In this document: positions 1 to 11,700 of the stretch, piece after piece
Numbering within the stretch: position 1 is the first letter of the stretch
How the letters are laid out: the number at the start of each line of letters is the position of its first letter
DNA from: Rotaria sordida
Lineage: Eukaryota; Rotifera; Eurotatoria; Philodinida; Philodinidae
DNA: 64,000 nucleotides
Assembly (NCBI GenBank): GCA_905250125.1
Contig: CAJNOL010000013.1
Coordinates: 248,001 to 312,000 of the forward strand
Direction of reading: 5' to 3'
The notes under the pieces: generated by a model
Seen by the model: the letters and a program-made list of their open reading frames with translations, nothing else
Database searches by the model: none
Told to the model about the DNA's origin: nothing
Program-made: the position numbers and the translations under genes

Positions 1-1033
1 GCCTTAAATATTGCGTCAGAATTATGTTTCTCTTCTATTTTCTACTTTATCAAATTGAATAGTATTACATTTAAAGAAAATATAATCTCTTTTTTTTTAA
101 ATAAAACTCTAAGAGATTTATATTATCACTAGACTTCGCAAATACTTGAAAATCAAAAGAATATTAATGATTCTTGTTTGTCTGTCGATTAAAAATTTTT
201 TTTGATTAATCTCTCTTATTATTGCTGATTAATAAACAAAGTTCGAAAACAGATAACTTAAAAAATTAAGTTTTTTTTTTTTGAAACTAATAAATTTACG
301 ATTAGCAGCTCTATTACCAATTGTAAGCTTTTTTATTTCTTGTCCTAAGATTCAAAGTTTTCTTTTTTTCTTTTAACACAATAAGCTAATCAAATAAATA
401 AGTATTTAACTTTTAATTTCCAACATATAATATGTAAATAGAAATATTAAAACAATAATAGTTAAATCATCTTTGAATTTTTTAATTTAACCATAATAAT
501 TTTTTTTTTTTTTTGTTTGCTCTTTCTTATTTAGAAAAAAGAAAAACAATATGTGTCATGGACATTGAGAAAAAACACAAGACAACAAAAAAAAAAAGAA
601 TAAAGAAAAATTCGAACGTCGAATGATCGATGCGTAGCAAGAACACAGAAGAGAAAAAGAAAAGGACAATTTTAATAGATTACGCAAGACACAAAACAAA
701 ATGAAACGCTCAATAATTATAATTCTTTTGTTAGATTTGCAAAGATTTACATGTAACATAAAGAATTGATAATAAGTGACTTTGGTTTGTCACATTAATT
801 TTCTTTTAGTTGCTGAACACATCGGAGAAGATGAAGAGAGAAAGAAGAATAGACGAAAAAAGCAATAATAAATGCGCACAAATGACGACATCAAAATTCA
901 AAGAAATAAAGAAGAAGAAGAATAGAAATACGAACACCGGTTATAAAGAAAAATAATGAGAGAAGAAGAGAAAGAGAGAGATAATAAAACATTCGAATTT
1001 GAAAGTTATATCATTTGTCTGTTTTGTCTTTGT
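1..1033. other. AT-rich 3' flank of the Meis gene, no gene seen
   Basis: This stretch lies downstream of the Meis stop codon on the minus strand. It is A/T-rich with many poly-A and poly-T runs and purine-rich GAA/GAGA runs near 830-980. Short open frames here are low-complexity (Phe/Lys/Ser-rich) and show no family resemblance or splice structure. It probably holds the Meis 3' UTR and intergenic DNA. I see nothing else in it. Confidence 0.6.
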
Positions 1034-4000
1034 CTAAGAAGCTCCACTTGTAACAGCTGATGACTCTTGTTGTTGATGATGATGATGACTCATTGGATCC
1101 ATCATACTAGTTGGACTTGATGATACAGGATAACCACCTGGATACATCATCATCATTGGATTTCGAAATTGTGACATTTGAGCATATGATCCAAAGATAT
1201 CTTAAAAATAAATATCTAAGAACAAAAAAAGAAATTCAAAATTTTAATTTTTAACTTACCATGAGGCGCTGTTGGATAACCTCCACTAAATTGATAATGC
1301 ATAGCAGCAGCTGCAGCTGCATCAGGAGAATATGGACCAAAACAATCGGTAAATTCAGAGGGTATAGTCGCTAGAAAATAAGAAAGAAAAAAAAAAATGA
1401 ATAATAAAAATTTTAATTTCTATCATTTTTCATCATCTGTATTATTTCACGCATTCGTGCAAATAATTAACTTTGACAGCAAAAGGAAAAAAAAAAGAAG
1501 AATGAAGAGGAACAATTGCTCAAGTGTCTTTATGAATTAGATTGATTGTTCTTTTTCTTTAGTAATTCTTTCACAAATCAATCTAGTTTCAACTATCGAT
1601 ATGTCATACGACATTTTTATCAATTCAAATCTAACCAAGAATAATTAATTGTCAAGCAAGAATAAAACGTACTCATCGGATATATACAAGGCATTTAGAA
1701 AAAAAAAAGCAGCAGAAGAAAAAAAAATATGAGCAATTAAACACACACGTACACATTGATGCATAAGTAGGAATTCTACCTTGTTGAGCATGAGCTGGAA
1801 AAACAAAAGGAACATATATTTATATAAATATATATTTTATGATTTCAATATTATGTAAAATTTATCAATGTAGAAGGAAGCATTAGATATAAAATAGTGT
1901 TAGAGCGTTATACACTCTTGCCTTTCATTAAATATGAAGGGGATAATTGTTGAGAAATAACTGGTAATGTTTTAACAGGATTTGTTCGACGATGTAATTT
2001 TCTTTCATTGAATAATAATTCTCGAGATTTTTCCTGACGTTTATTAGATCGTTTTGTCATAGCAATACGAGAGGATACCATCGATGGTATACATAATGGA
2101 TTTTCTTCATTTATATTATCATTACCATTTATGTAAAACTTACCAGCACGATTAGATTGATCAATCATTGGTTGAACAATACGACGTCTGGCATTGATAA
2201 ACCTTTATAAAGATAAAAAATAAATAGAAGTTTCAACAATACACAAACAATATCTATTTTGTTTAATGACGAAGATGCGCACATATCGTTTTATGTTAAT
2301 TGAACATGTTTATTTTATTGTATAGAAGTTAATTATCATCTGTTACTTTTCTTCTGATGTTTTTCCGTTACATTTATCAATAAAAACTTGATTATTTAAG
2401 TAAATTTAACCTTTTTTTCTTTCTTATGATAAGAACAAATATGACCTCCAAAAACCTGTCAGCAGGAAAAAGAAGATAGACAGATTTGTTTACAATATAA
2501 AGATATCTCAGCAATGATAAATGATGTCCATCTTGTGTAAAAAGCGATACAGTAACGATCTTCTCCTTCAAGATATGTATATACAAACAAGGCAAGCTAA
2601 TGTATAACTTTAGTTTCTCCTCCTCGTTCTCTTAATGTGATTTTAACGATGGTGACGATCGATTCTTGTCATCAACATCCTGCCAGATGTTTTTCTCGAA
2701 TCTTTCATATAAAAAGAAAAAAAAAGCTACAGACAAATAAACAAAACAAAAAAAAAGGAATAGTTCGAACGTGATCTATTTATTGAACGACTATTACACG
2801 CATTACTGTCATCAACATTCACGCAATAGATTCTTTTTGATCTATGTTTGCGTGCATATAGATAATAATAATCACCTTCATTGTATCAAACAGATCGTCA
2901 CGAAAATGTTCTTCTTTTGACAGTTCAAATGGACTGTCTATTACACTAGAAGATCTTTCCTAATTTTCTATTTGCACGCTATAGTCAGCTACGCTAGTAT
3001 CAATGAACGGATTGTTTATTTTATTAATTGACCGTCCTATTGCTTTATGTTGATTATATGTCAAAAAGATATATGTATATATATATATATATAGCTAGGT
3101 TTGATCATTATTATCGCCGACATATAGCAATAACAAACTGACAAAAAAGACCATACCGGCAAATGGCAACAAGTCCCAAATTGAGAATAAACATCATATA
3201 TATATATATATATATTTTTAATTGGTTAAAAATTCTATTAAATTTTAACCAATAAGAATGAAATATGATTAACTTACCAATTATTAACTAAATAAAGAAA
3301 AGAAGAAATTAGAAATCTAATTAAAAAATAGAAAAAAAAATTTACCTTGTAAAATTGTTAAACCAGTATCTTGTGCTAATTGTTTTTTTTGTTCTTCGGA
3401 CGGATATGGATGCTAATAAACAAAAAAAAAAAAAAACAAATTTAATCTTAAAATTAATTTCATGTATATATATATATATATAAAGTTACAGTTAAATGTT
3501 GAAATAACCATGCTCGCATAATATTTGTAGCTACTTTAGGAAAAATTCCACGTTTTTTTTGACGTTTTTTTGAATTATCATCAAGATCATCTTCACCACC
3601 TGAACCACTGTTATCCAAATTGTCACCTGAATTAAAGAATAAAAGACGGTGAATTTCAATCTACTTAAAATATATTCATTTTTTATGTTCAATTATGATT
3701 GATTGACAAGACACACCCATACATAGTAATATGCCTTGACAGTCGATTTGAGAAAGAACAAAAAAAAAAAAGTATTCAAATATGATTAACATATAGAGAA
3801 AGATGAATGTTAACTTTTAATAGTGTATGAAATCGGAGATCAGTCTAGTAGAGAAAAAATTTAAAAGTCATGCAAACATTATCATTCAATCAAATTCGTT
3901 TGGGAACAAGAATAAAATTGAACATGTAGACAGATTGATAATGTTTTTTCATTTGCAATTATTTATATTACTTGTTCCCTTGCTTGTGTAGGCAGTCAAT

Positions 4001-7000
4001 AGTAATAGTAAATGGAATGTCAACGACTTTTTCTATTAGCAAATGAAAAGGCCAATTGGAAAAACATACCCGTTTCACTATTATTGTCATGTAAACCATG
4101 ATAACCATTATTGGTATTTGTCATATTAATCATTGTTGGTTGATTTGGGTTTGGAGTATTTGTATCTGACGAAGAATGTGTCGATTGTGTATCATCATTG
4201 TGAATCGAATGATGAAAATGTTGTTGATGATTTAAAAGTGATGGATGATGTGCAACAAGATGATTTGAGTATGATGGATGTGGAGGTGGTGGTGGTGCAA
4301 GTTGTTGTTGTTGTTGTTGAAAATGTGTTGTTGGTGGTGGTGGTGGTTGAAGATGATGATGAGGATGTCCAATATGATGAGATGAAACAAATGGTGTTAA
4401 TTGTGATGATGATCGAAGCTAAAATATAAAATAAATGTTTTTTTTTTATTATTTATAATATTGAATTACAAAATTATTACAGATTTTGTTTGATGAGTAA
4501 ATGGTGTTGTTGAACCATCTGGACTGTGTTGATTATAAGATGATGAACGTGATGAACTTGTTGGTGGTTGTGGTGGAAATCCTGATGGTGGTTGAGGACT
4601 TGATTGATCATCATCTTGATCATCATCATCTCCTGATTTCGATGATGAAACATTTGAATCACGTTCATCGATTACTAAATCCATAGGCAATTTGCCTTTT
4701 AAACATGTTATATAACGATGTGTAAAATTATCGCATAATTCATGAACCTAAAAAAAAGAATAAAATAAAATAAAATAAAACAACCACTCATTCTTTTTAT
4801 ATATTTTGATAATTATTCTAACTTTTTCTAATTCAAGAAGATGAAATCGTAATACTTGTATTGCTTGAATCATCTTAAAAACAAAAAAAAACATAATTTT
4901 AGATGAAATATAATTCAACATTAAAATGAATTATTTACCACATTGTCTAATTCAGGATTTGTCGTTATATAGTTTTGATCTTTTTGTAGCTAGAAAAAAA
5001 AAAGAAAGAAAGAAAATATATAACGGAAATCCATTGAAAATTTATTGATCATCAAAAAACAAAAAAAAAAGAAAGAACAGCAGGTGCTTTGAAAACAAAG
5101 TATTTCCGCACATTACGAAAGAGAAAAAAAATGTGTTCATTCCATTTTTTTTGTTTTTTTGTATGAATATAATGATAAGTTTTGGTTTGACCTCTCCCTC
5201 TCTCATCTTTTGTGTCTTTTTCAGATGAAAAGCTAATGACATTTTAATGATACCCTGAAGCTTTTTCTCATTTACACCATACAACAAAAATAAAGAAGCT
5301 AACTTGTTCTTTTCTTTTGCTTTTTTTTTGATAAGATGATGATGAGCTGATTTGCTCTTGGGATCATCACAGCATACACATTTCTTTATCTTAAATAAGA
5401 TCTAGCTAATAAACAGCATGTGCTTACAGCCATTAGTAATAACATATACATACATTTATATATGTATGTAGACAAAGAATGTCTTTCAAAAAATCTAATC
5501 GCATTTTCATTTCAATGAAATTAACTGATGAAAAAATTTTCTTTCTTTTTTCTTTTTTTATTATTTGACATAAGTACTAAACACCTCTACTTTGTGTCAA
5601 CTTGAATATATGAAACAATATTGTTCAAATCTCAGCATGACATCTATTTTATTTTTTTAAACTCTTAAAAGATAAGTCTTTATTGGATAAATCCAATTGG
5701 TAACATCTGCAAATGTATGACGTGAATTTATATTTCTTTCTCTTGTCATATTGTTCCTTCTGTCTATTTGCTAGATCTTATCATAGTTTGTTCATTCAAG
5801 TATCAATCTGACAGAAACAAGAGGAGGAGGTCATAATCGTCAATATACATTTTTCATTTATTTTCTTGTTCAAGTGGCTTATCAAATGTTCATCTTGTGA
5901 TAACACACATAAATATACAGTAGCTCGATAATGCACTTCAATTTTGATTCTTCCTGTCTTAGTCTTTTAGTTGAATATGATCTGTTGATAAGACATGTAC
6001 AATTCGAATATTACCTGTTTAGCAAATTCAGTAATATCATCATTGAATGATTCTGATGAACAAACATCTCCTGGTCCACTAGAATCTCTTGGTGTACAAG
6101 TTGCTAATTCACATTTTTCAAAGATTAATGCCAATAAAGGAAATAATGGATGGCTAAAAAAATAAAATCAAATAATATTGTCTTCTTATCTTTTTCTTTT
6201 TCATAGTTGAACTATAATTATGATGAAGTATTAGAGAAATTGATCTGTCTCTCCTCTTTCTTTTTTTCTTTTGCTTCAAGCAATTTTTTTTATATTTGAA
6301 AATTAAAGAGAAAGATTTTTGATACCTTCGTATTTCGATTACGGTCATATCGATTTACGATTTGAATAATAATGATGGTGAAAAGAAGAATCAAAAAAAA
6401 AAAAAAAGAAAGAACCAATAAAAATCGATATCTATGAGGTCATAATCGTAATCAGTACTTTGGTATAATTTCAGCAACCGATGAAGGAGCAGCAGGCGTA
6501 ATGATCATCAATCACTGTCATATGCATGCGAGAATCGAGAGAAAAAAAATTGCAAGCAAGCAAGAACATACACACACTCTCATCGTGTAACTGTGGAAGA
6601 GGAAAAACAAAGAAGAAAAGAATACCCAATGAGACGATAAGGTTAGGAATAGACAGAGCAAAAAGATCTCGATTGTATGCTTGCAATTTTTTCTTTTTCT
6701 TCTTTTTCTTCTTCTTTACATACTCGTTTTGCCTTTCCGACAATTATTAGTTAGTCAGTGGTATGCACTGACGCACACACAAAGGCCATCCACCATCATC
6801 ACTAGTACAATAACAGTATTGACGAAGAGATAGCAACCAACCGAGTGATTAGAAAGATAGGCGAGCCGAAGCGAACAAGATGATTAACAGAGAAACAAAA
6901 GTGCCAAGCATCTATGTACGCCTCTTTTATTCCAATATATGTCGAGGTCTTTCTTTCTTTTTTCTTTTTTTTTTTGTTGTTGCTTTGTTACATTGTCTCT

Positions 7001-7930
7001 ATGTTTACAAGCTACTTTAATTGCTTTTGTTTTTTTATTGACAACTAATGGCTTTTAACAGATATACTTATAGATCAAGAAAAAAAAAGTAAACATTCGT
7101 CAATCGATACAAAAGAAAGAAAAGTCAGAGCACGAGAATAAAAGCACGCGAAGCGTGAAGATAATGATCGGTTTCGAAATTACAGCTGTGTATGTGTATC
7201 TATGATTGTATGCACAAGAAAGGCCGCATTGAAACAAAAAAAGAAAAAAAAAAAGAAAGAAATGTACAATGTGCTTGAAGGTGATTCGACCCAACGACTT
7301 TCTCATCATTATCATCCATGAACAGATGAAATAAAAGCTGTTCATCTTCTTTTTCGATTAATAATACAAAATAGTATTAACGAAGTAATCTATCAATCTT
7401 GACGTTATTCGATAGAATAAATATGTACGGGAAAGCAAAAAAAAAAAAGGATCAGTTGTCAAGAAATAAAGCAAAAATATTAATTCATATTTTTTTCTTG
7501 CAATTGATTTTGTTTTTAAAGAAAAGAAATAGAAGATGAGTCGATAAAAAAAATATATACATTTATATATACTTCTTTCCTCTTTTTCTCTCTTTCAGTT
7601 ACCTGTAGATCATATCTTTTTGTTGTTTGATTTGATTATCGGCATTCACACTGTTCGTATGATTTGTATTTGATGGAGATTCGATAACAGGTCCAAGAAG
7701 GGTTTGTAAATGATGAAGAACTGGTGATGATGATGATGATGTTTCATTTGTAAATGTTGGTGGATACATATTGTTATTACCATTGGGACCATTTGTCGTA
7801 GAAAACTCTCCACTATTACCATTTCCATAATAGGATCCATTTGCATCGGTAAGTAACTAAATATAAATAAATTTTAACATTGATTGAATGTCAAAAATGA
7901 CATCACACAAATTACTCTTTGAGCAGCCAT
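1034..7930 (-). CDS. MEIS: Meis/homothorax-class TALE homeobox transcription factor
   Basis: Sequence-specific DNA-binding cofactor of Hox and PBC proteins in the nucleus. I place 14 coding exons: 7930-7916, 7856-7603, 6153-6015, 4989-4939, 4873-4823, 4747-4481, 4418-4070, 3626-3490, 3412-3346, 3287-3278, 2202-2144, 1794-1780, 1370-1260, 1200-1034. The sum is 1,692 nt, 563 residues. The N-terminal Meis/PREP domain reads [20 protein letters not shown] and continues through a block ending [18 protein letters not shown]. The linker is rich in Asp, Ser, His, Gln and Pro. The TALE homeodomain contains [20 protein letters not shown], the TALE loop [13 protein letters not shown], and recognition helix [20 protein letters not shown]. 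The C-terminus is Ala-, Met- and His-rich. The start is the ATG at 7930-7928, giving a five-codon first exon (MAAQR). Introns of about 1.0 and 1.4 kb follow the third and second coding exons. The Meis call is very secure; the first exon and the two microexons are inferred from frame. Confidence 0.95.
1780..1794 (-). other. MEIS: 15-nt microexon in the Meis C-terminal region
   Basis: Fifteen bases with a TTTCCAG acceptor and a GTAGAA donor encode roughly HAQQ. They join the strong GTAAGT donor after ...DQSNRAG (at 2143) to the exon beginning CGACTATACC with phase kept. If the GTAAGT donor is skipped, the frame stays open to 1916, so a retained-intron isoform with a Lys/Arg-rich tail is possible. 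Vertebrate Meis genes also vary at this position. Confidence 0.65.
3278..3287 (-). other. MEIS: 10-nt microexon inside the Meis homeodomain
   Basis: The ten bases TTAATAATTG (minus strand) are flanked by a TAG acceptor and a GTAAG donor. They join the exon ending ...ILQ-G to the exon beginning G-TTTATCAAT and give exactly VNNWFIN, the invariant core of homeodomain helix 3. Without this exon the WFxN motif cannot be formed in frame, so it should be constitutive. Confidence 0.9.
4990..6014 (-). other. Meis intron of about 1.0 kb
   Basis: Intron between the two exons of the Meis N-terminal domain. It is much longer than the usual 50-100 bp introns here. It contains poly-T/poly-A tracts, CATCATC-rich purine stretches and an ATATA palindrome near 5445-5470. 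No coding similarity seen. Enhancer content is possible but not demonstrable from sequence alone. Confidence 0.6.
6154..7602 (-). other. Meis intron of about 1.45 kb
   Basis: Long second intron of the Meis gene. It holds several poly-A/poly-T runs and pyrimidine/purine-strand asymmetric stretches (6680-6720, 6950-6975, 7220-7260). Open frames across it are low-complexity and are not credible genes. Confidence 0.6.
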
Positions 7931-9631
7931 TTGATCTATTGAAATTGACGAGTTCAAGACGACATGACTAATTTATTTCTTAGTTAGTTAAAAAGACAGT
8001 TTGAGATATATAGATGGATGAGGATCATCATCCATTAAATGAGACAGACCAGTTTATTTTCTTCCTTTTTTTCTTTCTATCTATTTCAAAGTATCTTGAT
8101 TGTCTTGTATGTATATATCCGTCTTGTTTGTCGAATCGTAGCGTGTGATGAATACGGCTTATATCTGTCGAATTTAATTGGAATATATGACGTGATCGAT
8201 GTGTGTGATTTGATAGATTTCTGGATGTCAATCTTTATCCGTACGCACAAACGTCTCACCTTTTTGCACTTTCTCTTCTTTCTATACACAAGAGAAAAAA
8301 AAAATCGAGAAAAAAAAAGAAAAGAGAAAAACAGAGACTGTTGCTCACAGAAAGAGAGAAAACTAACGACGAACCGAGCGAACACTTGTAATTACTCTTA
8401 ATGTGAACGGTTACTCTCAACCAGTCAGCAAGCGAGTTGCTCTTTTTCTCTTTATTTTTCTCTCTTGCTCTCTCTCTCTCTCCCTTTCTCGTTATGTAGA
8501 AGAAGAGGAAAAAAAAGGATTTTCTTCTTTTGCTTATATGTTGGTAGGCGATTATGTGTATATGTGTGTGTGAGAACAAGCAAAAAGCCGAGTCTTGGCG
8601 AGTATTGTCGACAACGAGATATACAAAGAAAGAAAGCGTTCGCAGGTTCCAGATTGGACGAGATAAAAACGTACTACAACCAGTATGTCGCATGCAAAAT
8701 AGAGAGAAAAAAAGGAAGTAGCTCAATTCAGTGATGTCTTACTGGAAATTTTTTTTTTCTTTTTCTGTATTTTTTTTTTCGCTACTATGAAAGTCTCTTG
8801 TATGTGAGAAAAACCGGGTTGCTGAGTGAACGAGAGATAATAATTAACGCCTCGACTCACACTTGGACTGGAACGCTTGTGTTTCTGGTAGAATCATGAT
8901 GAAATGAACTGGCACTTAGACGGAAGAGGGCGGAGAAGAAAGCAGCAATGACGTTGCCATCGGCAGGAGAAAGGCGTGTCACATCCAATCAAAATTCAGA
9001 CGAAGATTGATTGGTAGACGACTATGTGACGTGTGGCATGTCAAAAAAAGAAGAAAGATATTGAATAAAACAAAAAAGAAAAACGTAAAAAATTACTCTT
9101 GTCGATAGTTCAAAAATTAGATTTATCAGAATAGAATAAAAACATCTAACTTTAGTTTTCATGATTATTATTCTTCTTCTATGAATCAAGGACAAAAAGA
9201 AGATGATCTGTGTGTGACATTTGATAATAATTCTCTTTTTTTTGACATCTAACTGTAACAAAAGAATAATTCTATAACACATTGAAAACTTTCGCTATTG
9301 TTTCTTTTCTCTTCAGTGAATTCTGCTTTCTTGACATGTGGTAAATCGATATATCAATTGAACATCAAGTTTTTTTTTAGTCATTTAAAAAAGTCAAACA
9401 ATCTCTTTTTTTTTCTCTATGCTCATTTTTATGCGAAGAGCAACTATAAAAGCAATAAAAAAATTCTGTCTTCAGTCTTGTTGCTCGGCGGCACCGTTTG
9501 TGTTCTCTAGAGAATTTCCACAACCCATCAATCTTTTGCTTTGACATAGTTCGTTTGTTCAGTGGGTGTATGTGTATGTGTGCGTTGAAAAAAAATATAA
9601 GAAGAACAAAGAAGCATTGGCAAGCGGCATA

Positions 9632-9665
<34 letters not shown>

Positions 9666-11700
9666 CTGTTGAGATGTTTTACATTCATTCTCTTCATTTG
9701 TTCCACATATACAAATTCTATTCGTACGAATTACGTGTTCCGGATCAATGAAGTATTTCGATAGATAGGCGAGCACACTGGAAATAGACATTGCATCAAT
9801 ATAAATCTTTTTTCTTTTTTTTTTTTTTCTTTCAAGAGTTCTTGACTTTAACTGAGGTATTAACTGGTTTGACTAATAAAGAAAAAAAGAAAACGGCTAA
9901 TTTTTCAGTTTTGTTTTTTTGACTTAAGTTCATCATTTAATCGTTTATTTAGTGTTGATCGTTTTTCGCACACACTTTGAATTAATGGAATTTAGCACTT
10001 ACACTTCTTGCAACAAGCACTTGCCTCTACTGATCTATTCACACGTACTCTGATCCTTGTCAATCTTTTTTTTCTTTATCTTCTCTATTCACCGTTTTGT
10101 TGTGCATCGATAAACCATATCATGTTTAAATACATTCATCTACACATAAACTGTAAAGCAAAGGGCGAGCAAGTCTTCTATTCTCGCATTTATACATTTG
10201 TATTATATGTGAATATGTGTGTAGTCAAGAAAAATTATCGCCCGGTATGCATTGTCGCGTTTTGATGATCTCATCAGAAGAATAAAACAAAAAAGAGAGA
10301 AAGACAATCAAGTGAGCGAGGGAAGGTGAGCTTAGCCACTTTACCTTCATTTCTATTCATTGTAATCGAGATCAACAAAAGAACACGATGATTGATAGTA
10401 GATACAGACGACAGAGCACAAATGCTCACAAAAACAAGTGACCCTATGATTATTGCTATTCGATTATGCACACATACTGTATTCTCTCACACAACACCAA
10501 AGTGTATATAGCAGTATGTGCGGTCAACTCAATTGATTATGCATATTTTATTTTATTCATTTTAATTTTCTTTTCACACATTATGTGGAACTTAAATACA
10601 CTTGACTCTGATCAGTCATCCACATAAACAGATATTTACCTGGCTATTATCAAAAAAATTTTATATATGTGTTGTGTCGGCATTTTGCCTTTTCCAAAAG
10701 AAAAAGGTGTCGATCAATATAATACGATGAGAAAGTTTGGTTTGCATGTGCGGTGAGGATGGACTTCGTCTTTTCTCTGTCTGTCTGTCTGTCTGTCTGT
10801 TTTATACTGCTATTAATTGTTGGAATATACAAATGAGCATCGGCATGTGCACGCGTCAATACTGGTCAAAAAAAAAAGTTCAATGTCTTTGATGTGACAA
10901 ATCTGATTTGGATTAATCGAAACGAATACTTCCTTTTTCTCATGAGAAACTAAAAAAAAAAAAGAAGATTTTATGAACGAATAATATACTATAAGTAAAC
11001 GAATAGAAGATAGTATTTAGGTACTTATTTTTCTTGAATGTGTCCTATGAGAAATATTATTTTGACTATACTATATTTTATCGAAAAGAAACGACAAAAA
11101 AAAACTGAGTCAATTAACCTTTGTTATTGAACCTTGAGCATTAAATTGTATTCAAATCACTTGTGAATATGCTTTAACTAAGAATCAAGATGAGATGTGA
11201 TGATTCATAAGAGCAAACAGTGAAAAAGGTATTAAATATATTTCTTTTAGGTTTTCTCTATTTCAACAAAAAACAAAAGAATAAACGATTTGTGTAATTA
11301 CAAGGTTTTTTTCTTCTGACTTTCTTCATTTATTCTGATATAATCATAATTTTGACGTTTACTTGACGAAACAAAAGTAAATATACCCACACTGACACCA
11401 GTAGACCGTAAAATGCACAGTATTATATGAAACTAGTAGCTATGTATTGAAGATGTATTATACTCGTTGTTTTATAGTTATAAATGCACTTGATTGATGA
11501 AGTGTTAAAGGTATTTCTTTTCATGATAAACAAGGAGAAGGAATGCTTGAATATTGATAATATTGATAATTCTATCTGAAGATATTTAAAATAATAAAAA
11601 AGTTTCTTCAATTATCCGATAGAAATTCAACATAAAACACAGTAATTAAGAGATCAACTAAAAGTTTCTGACTTTTGTTAGATGTTTGCTTAACAATTTT
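7931..11700. other. Gene-free region upstream of Meis (5' flank), microsatellites
   Basis: About 3.8 kb of upstream sequence with many homopolymer and CT/GA stretches (for example 8440-8490), an (AT)n tract near 9630-9650 followed by poly-T, and a (GTCT)n tetranucleotide repeat near 10776-10801. Open frames here are low-complexity. The Meis promoter and 5' UTR exons are expected in this interval, but I cannot mark a start site. The 8800-9030 stretch is noticeably less AT-rich than its surroundings. Confidence 0.5.
10774..10801. repeat. (GTCT)n tetranucleotide microsatellite
   Basis: Six to seven uninterrupted CTGT/GTCT units lie in the Meis upstream region. A simple repeat with no coding role evident. 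Confidence 0.9.

Noticed and set aside
1908..2143. Meis frame reading through to 1908 as the normal C-terminus
   Set aside because: A consensus GTAAGT donor at 2143 and an in-phase microexon with further conserved-looking exons give a better model; kept only as a possible isoform.
4133..4429. 98-codon plus-strand open frame rich in Val/Asp
   Set aside because: It is the antisense shadow of the Meis exon encoding His/Gln/Pro-rich repeats; the minus-strand reading is in frame with flanking Meis exons.
8256..8726. 156-codon minus-strand open frame upstream of Meis
   Set aside because: Phe/Ser/Leu and Lys/Arg low complexity from poly-pyrimidine tracts, no motif, and overlaps equally long frames on the other strand.
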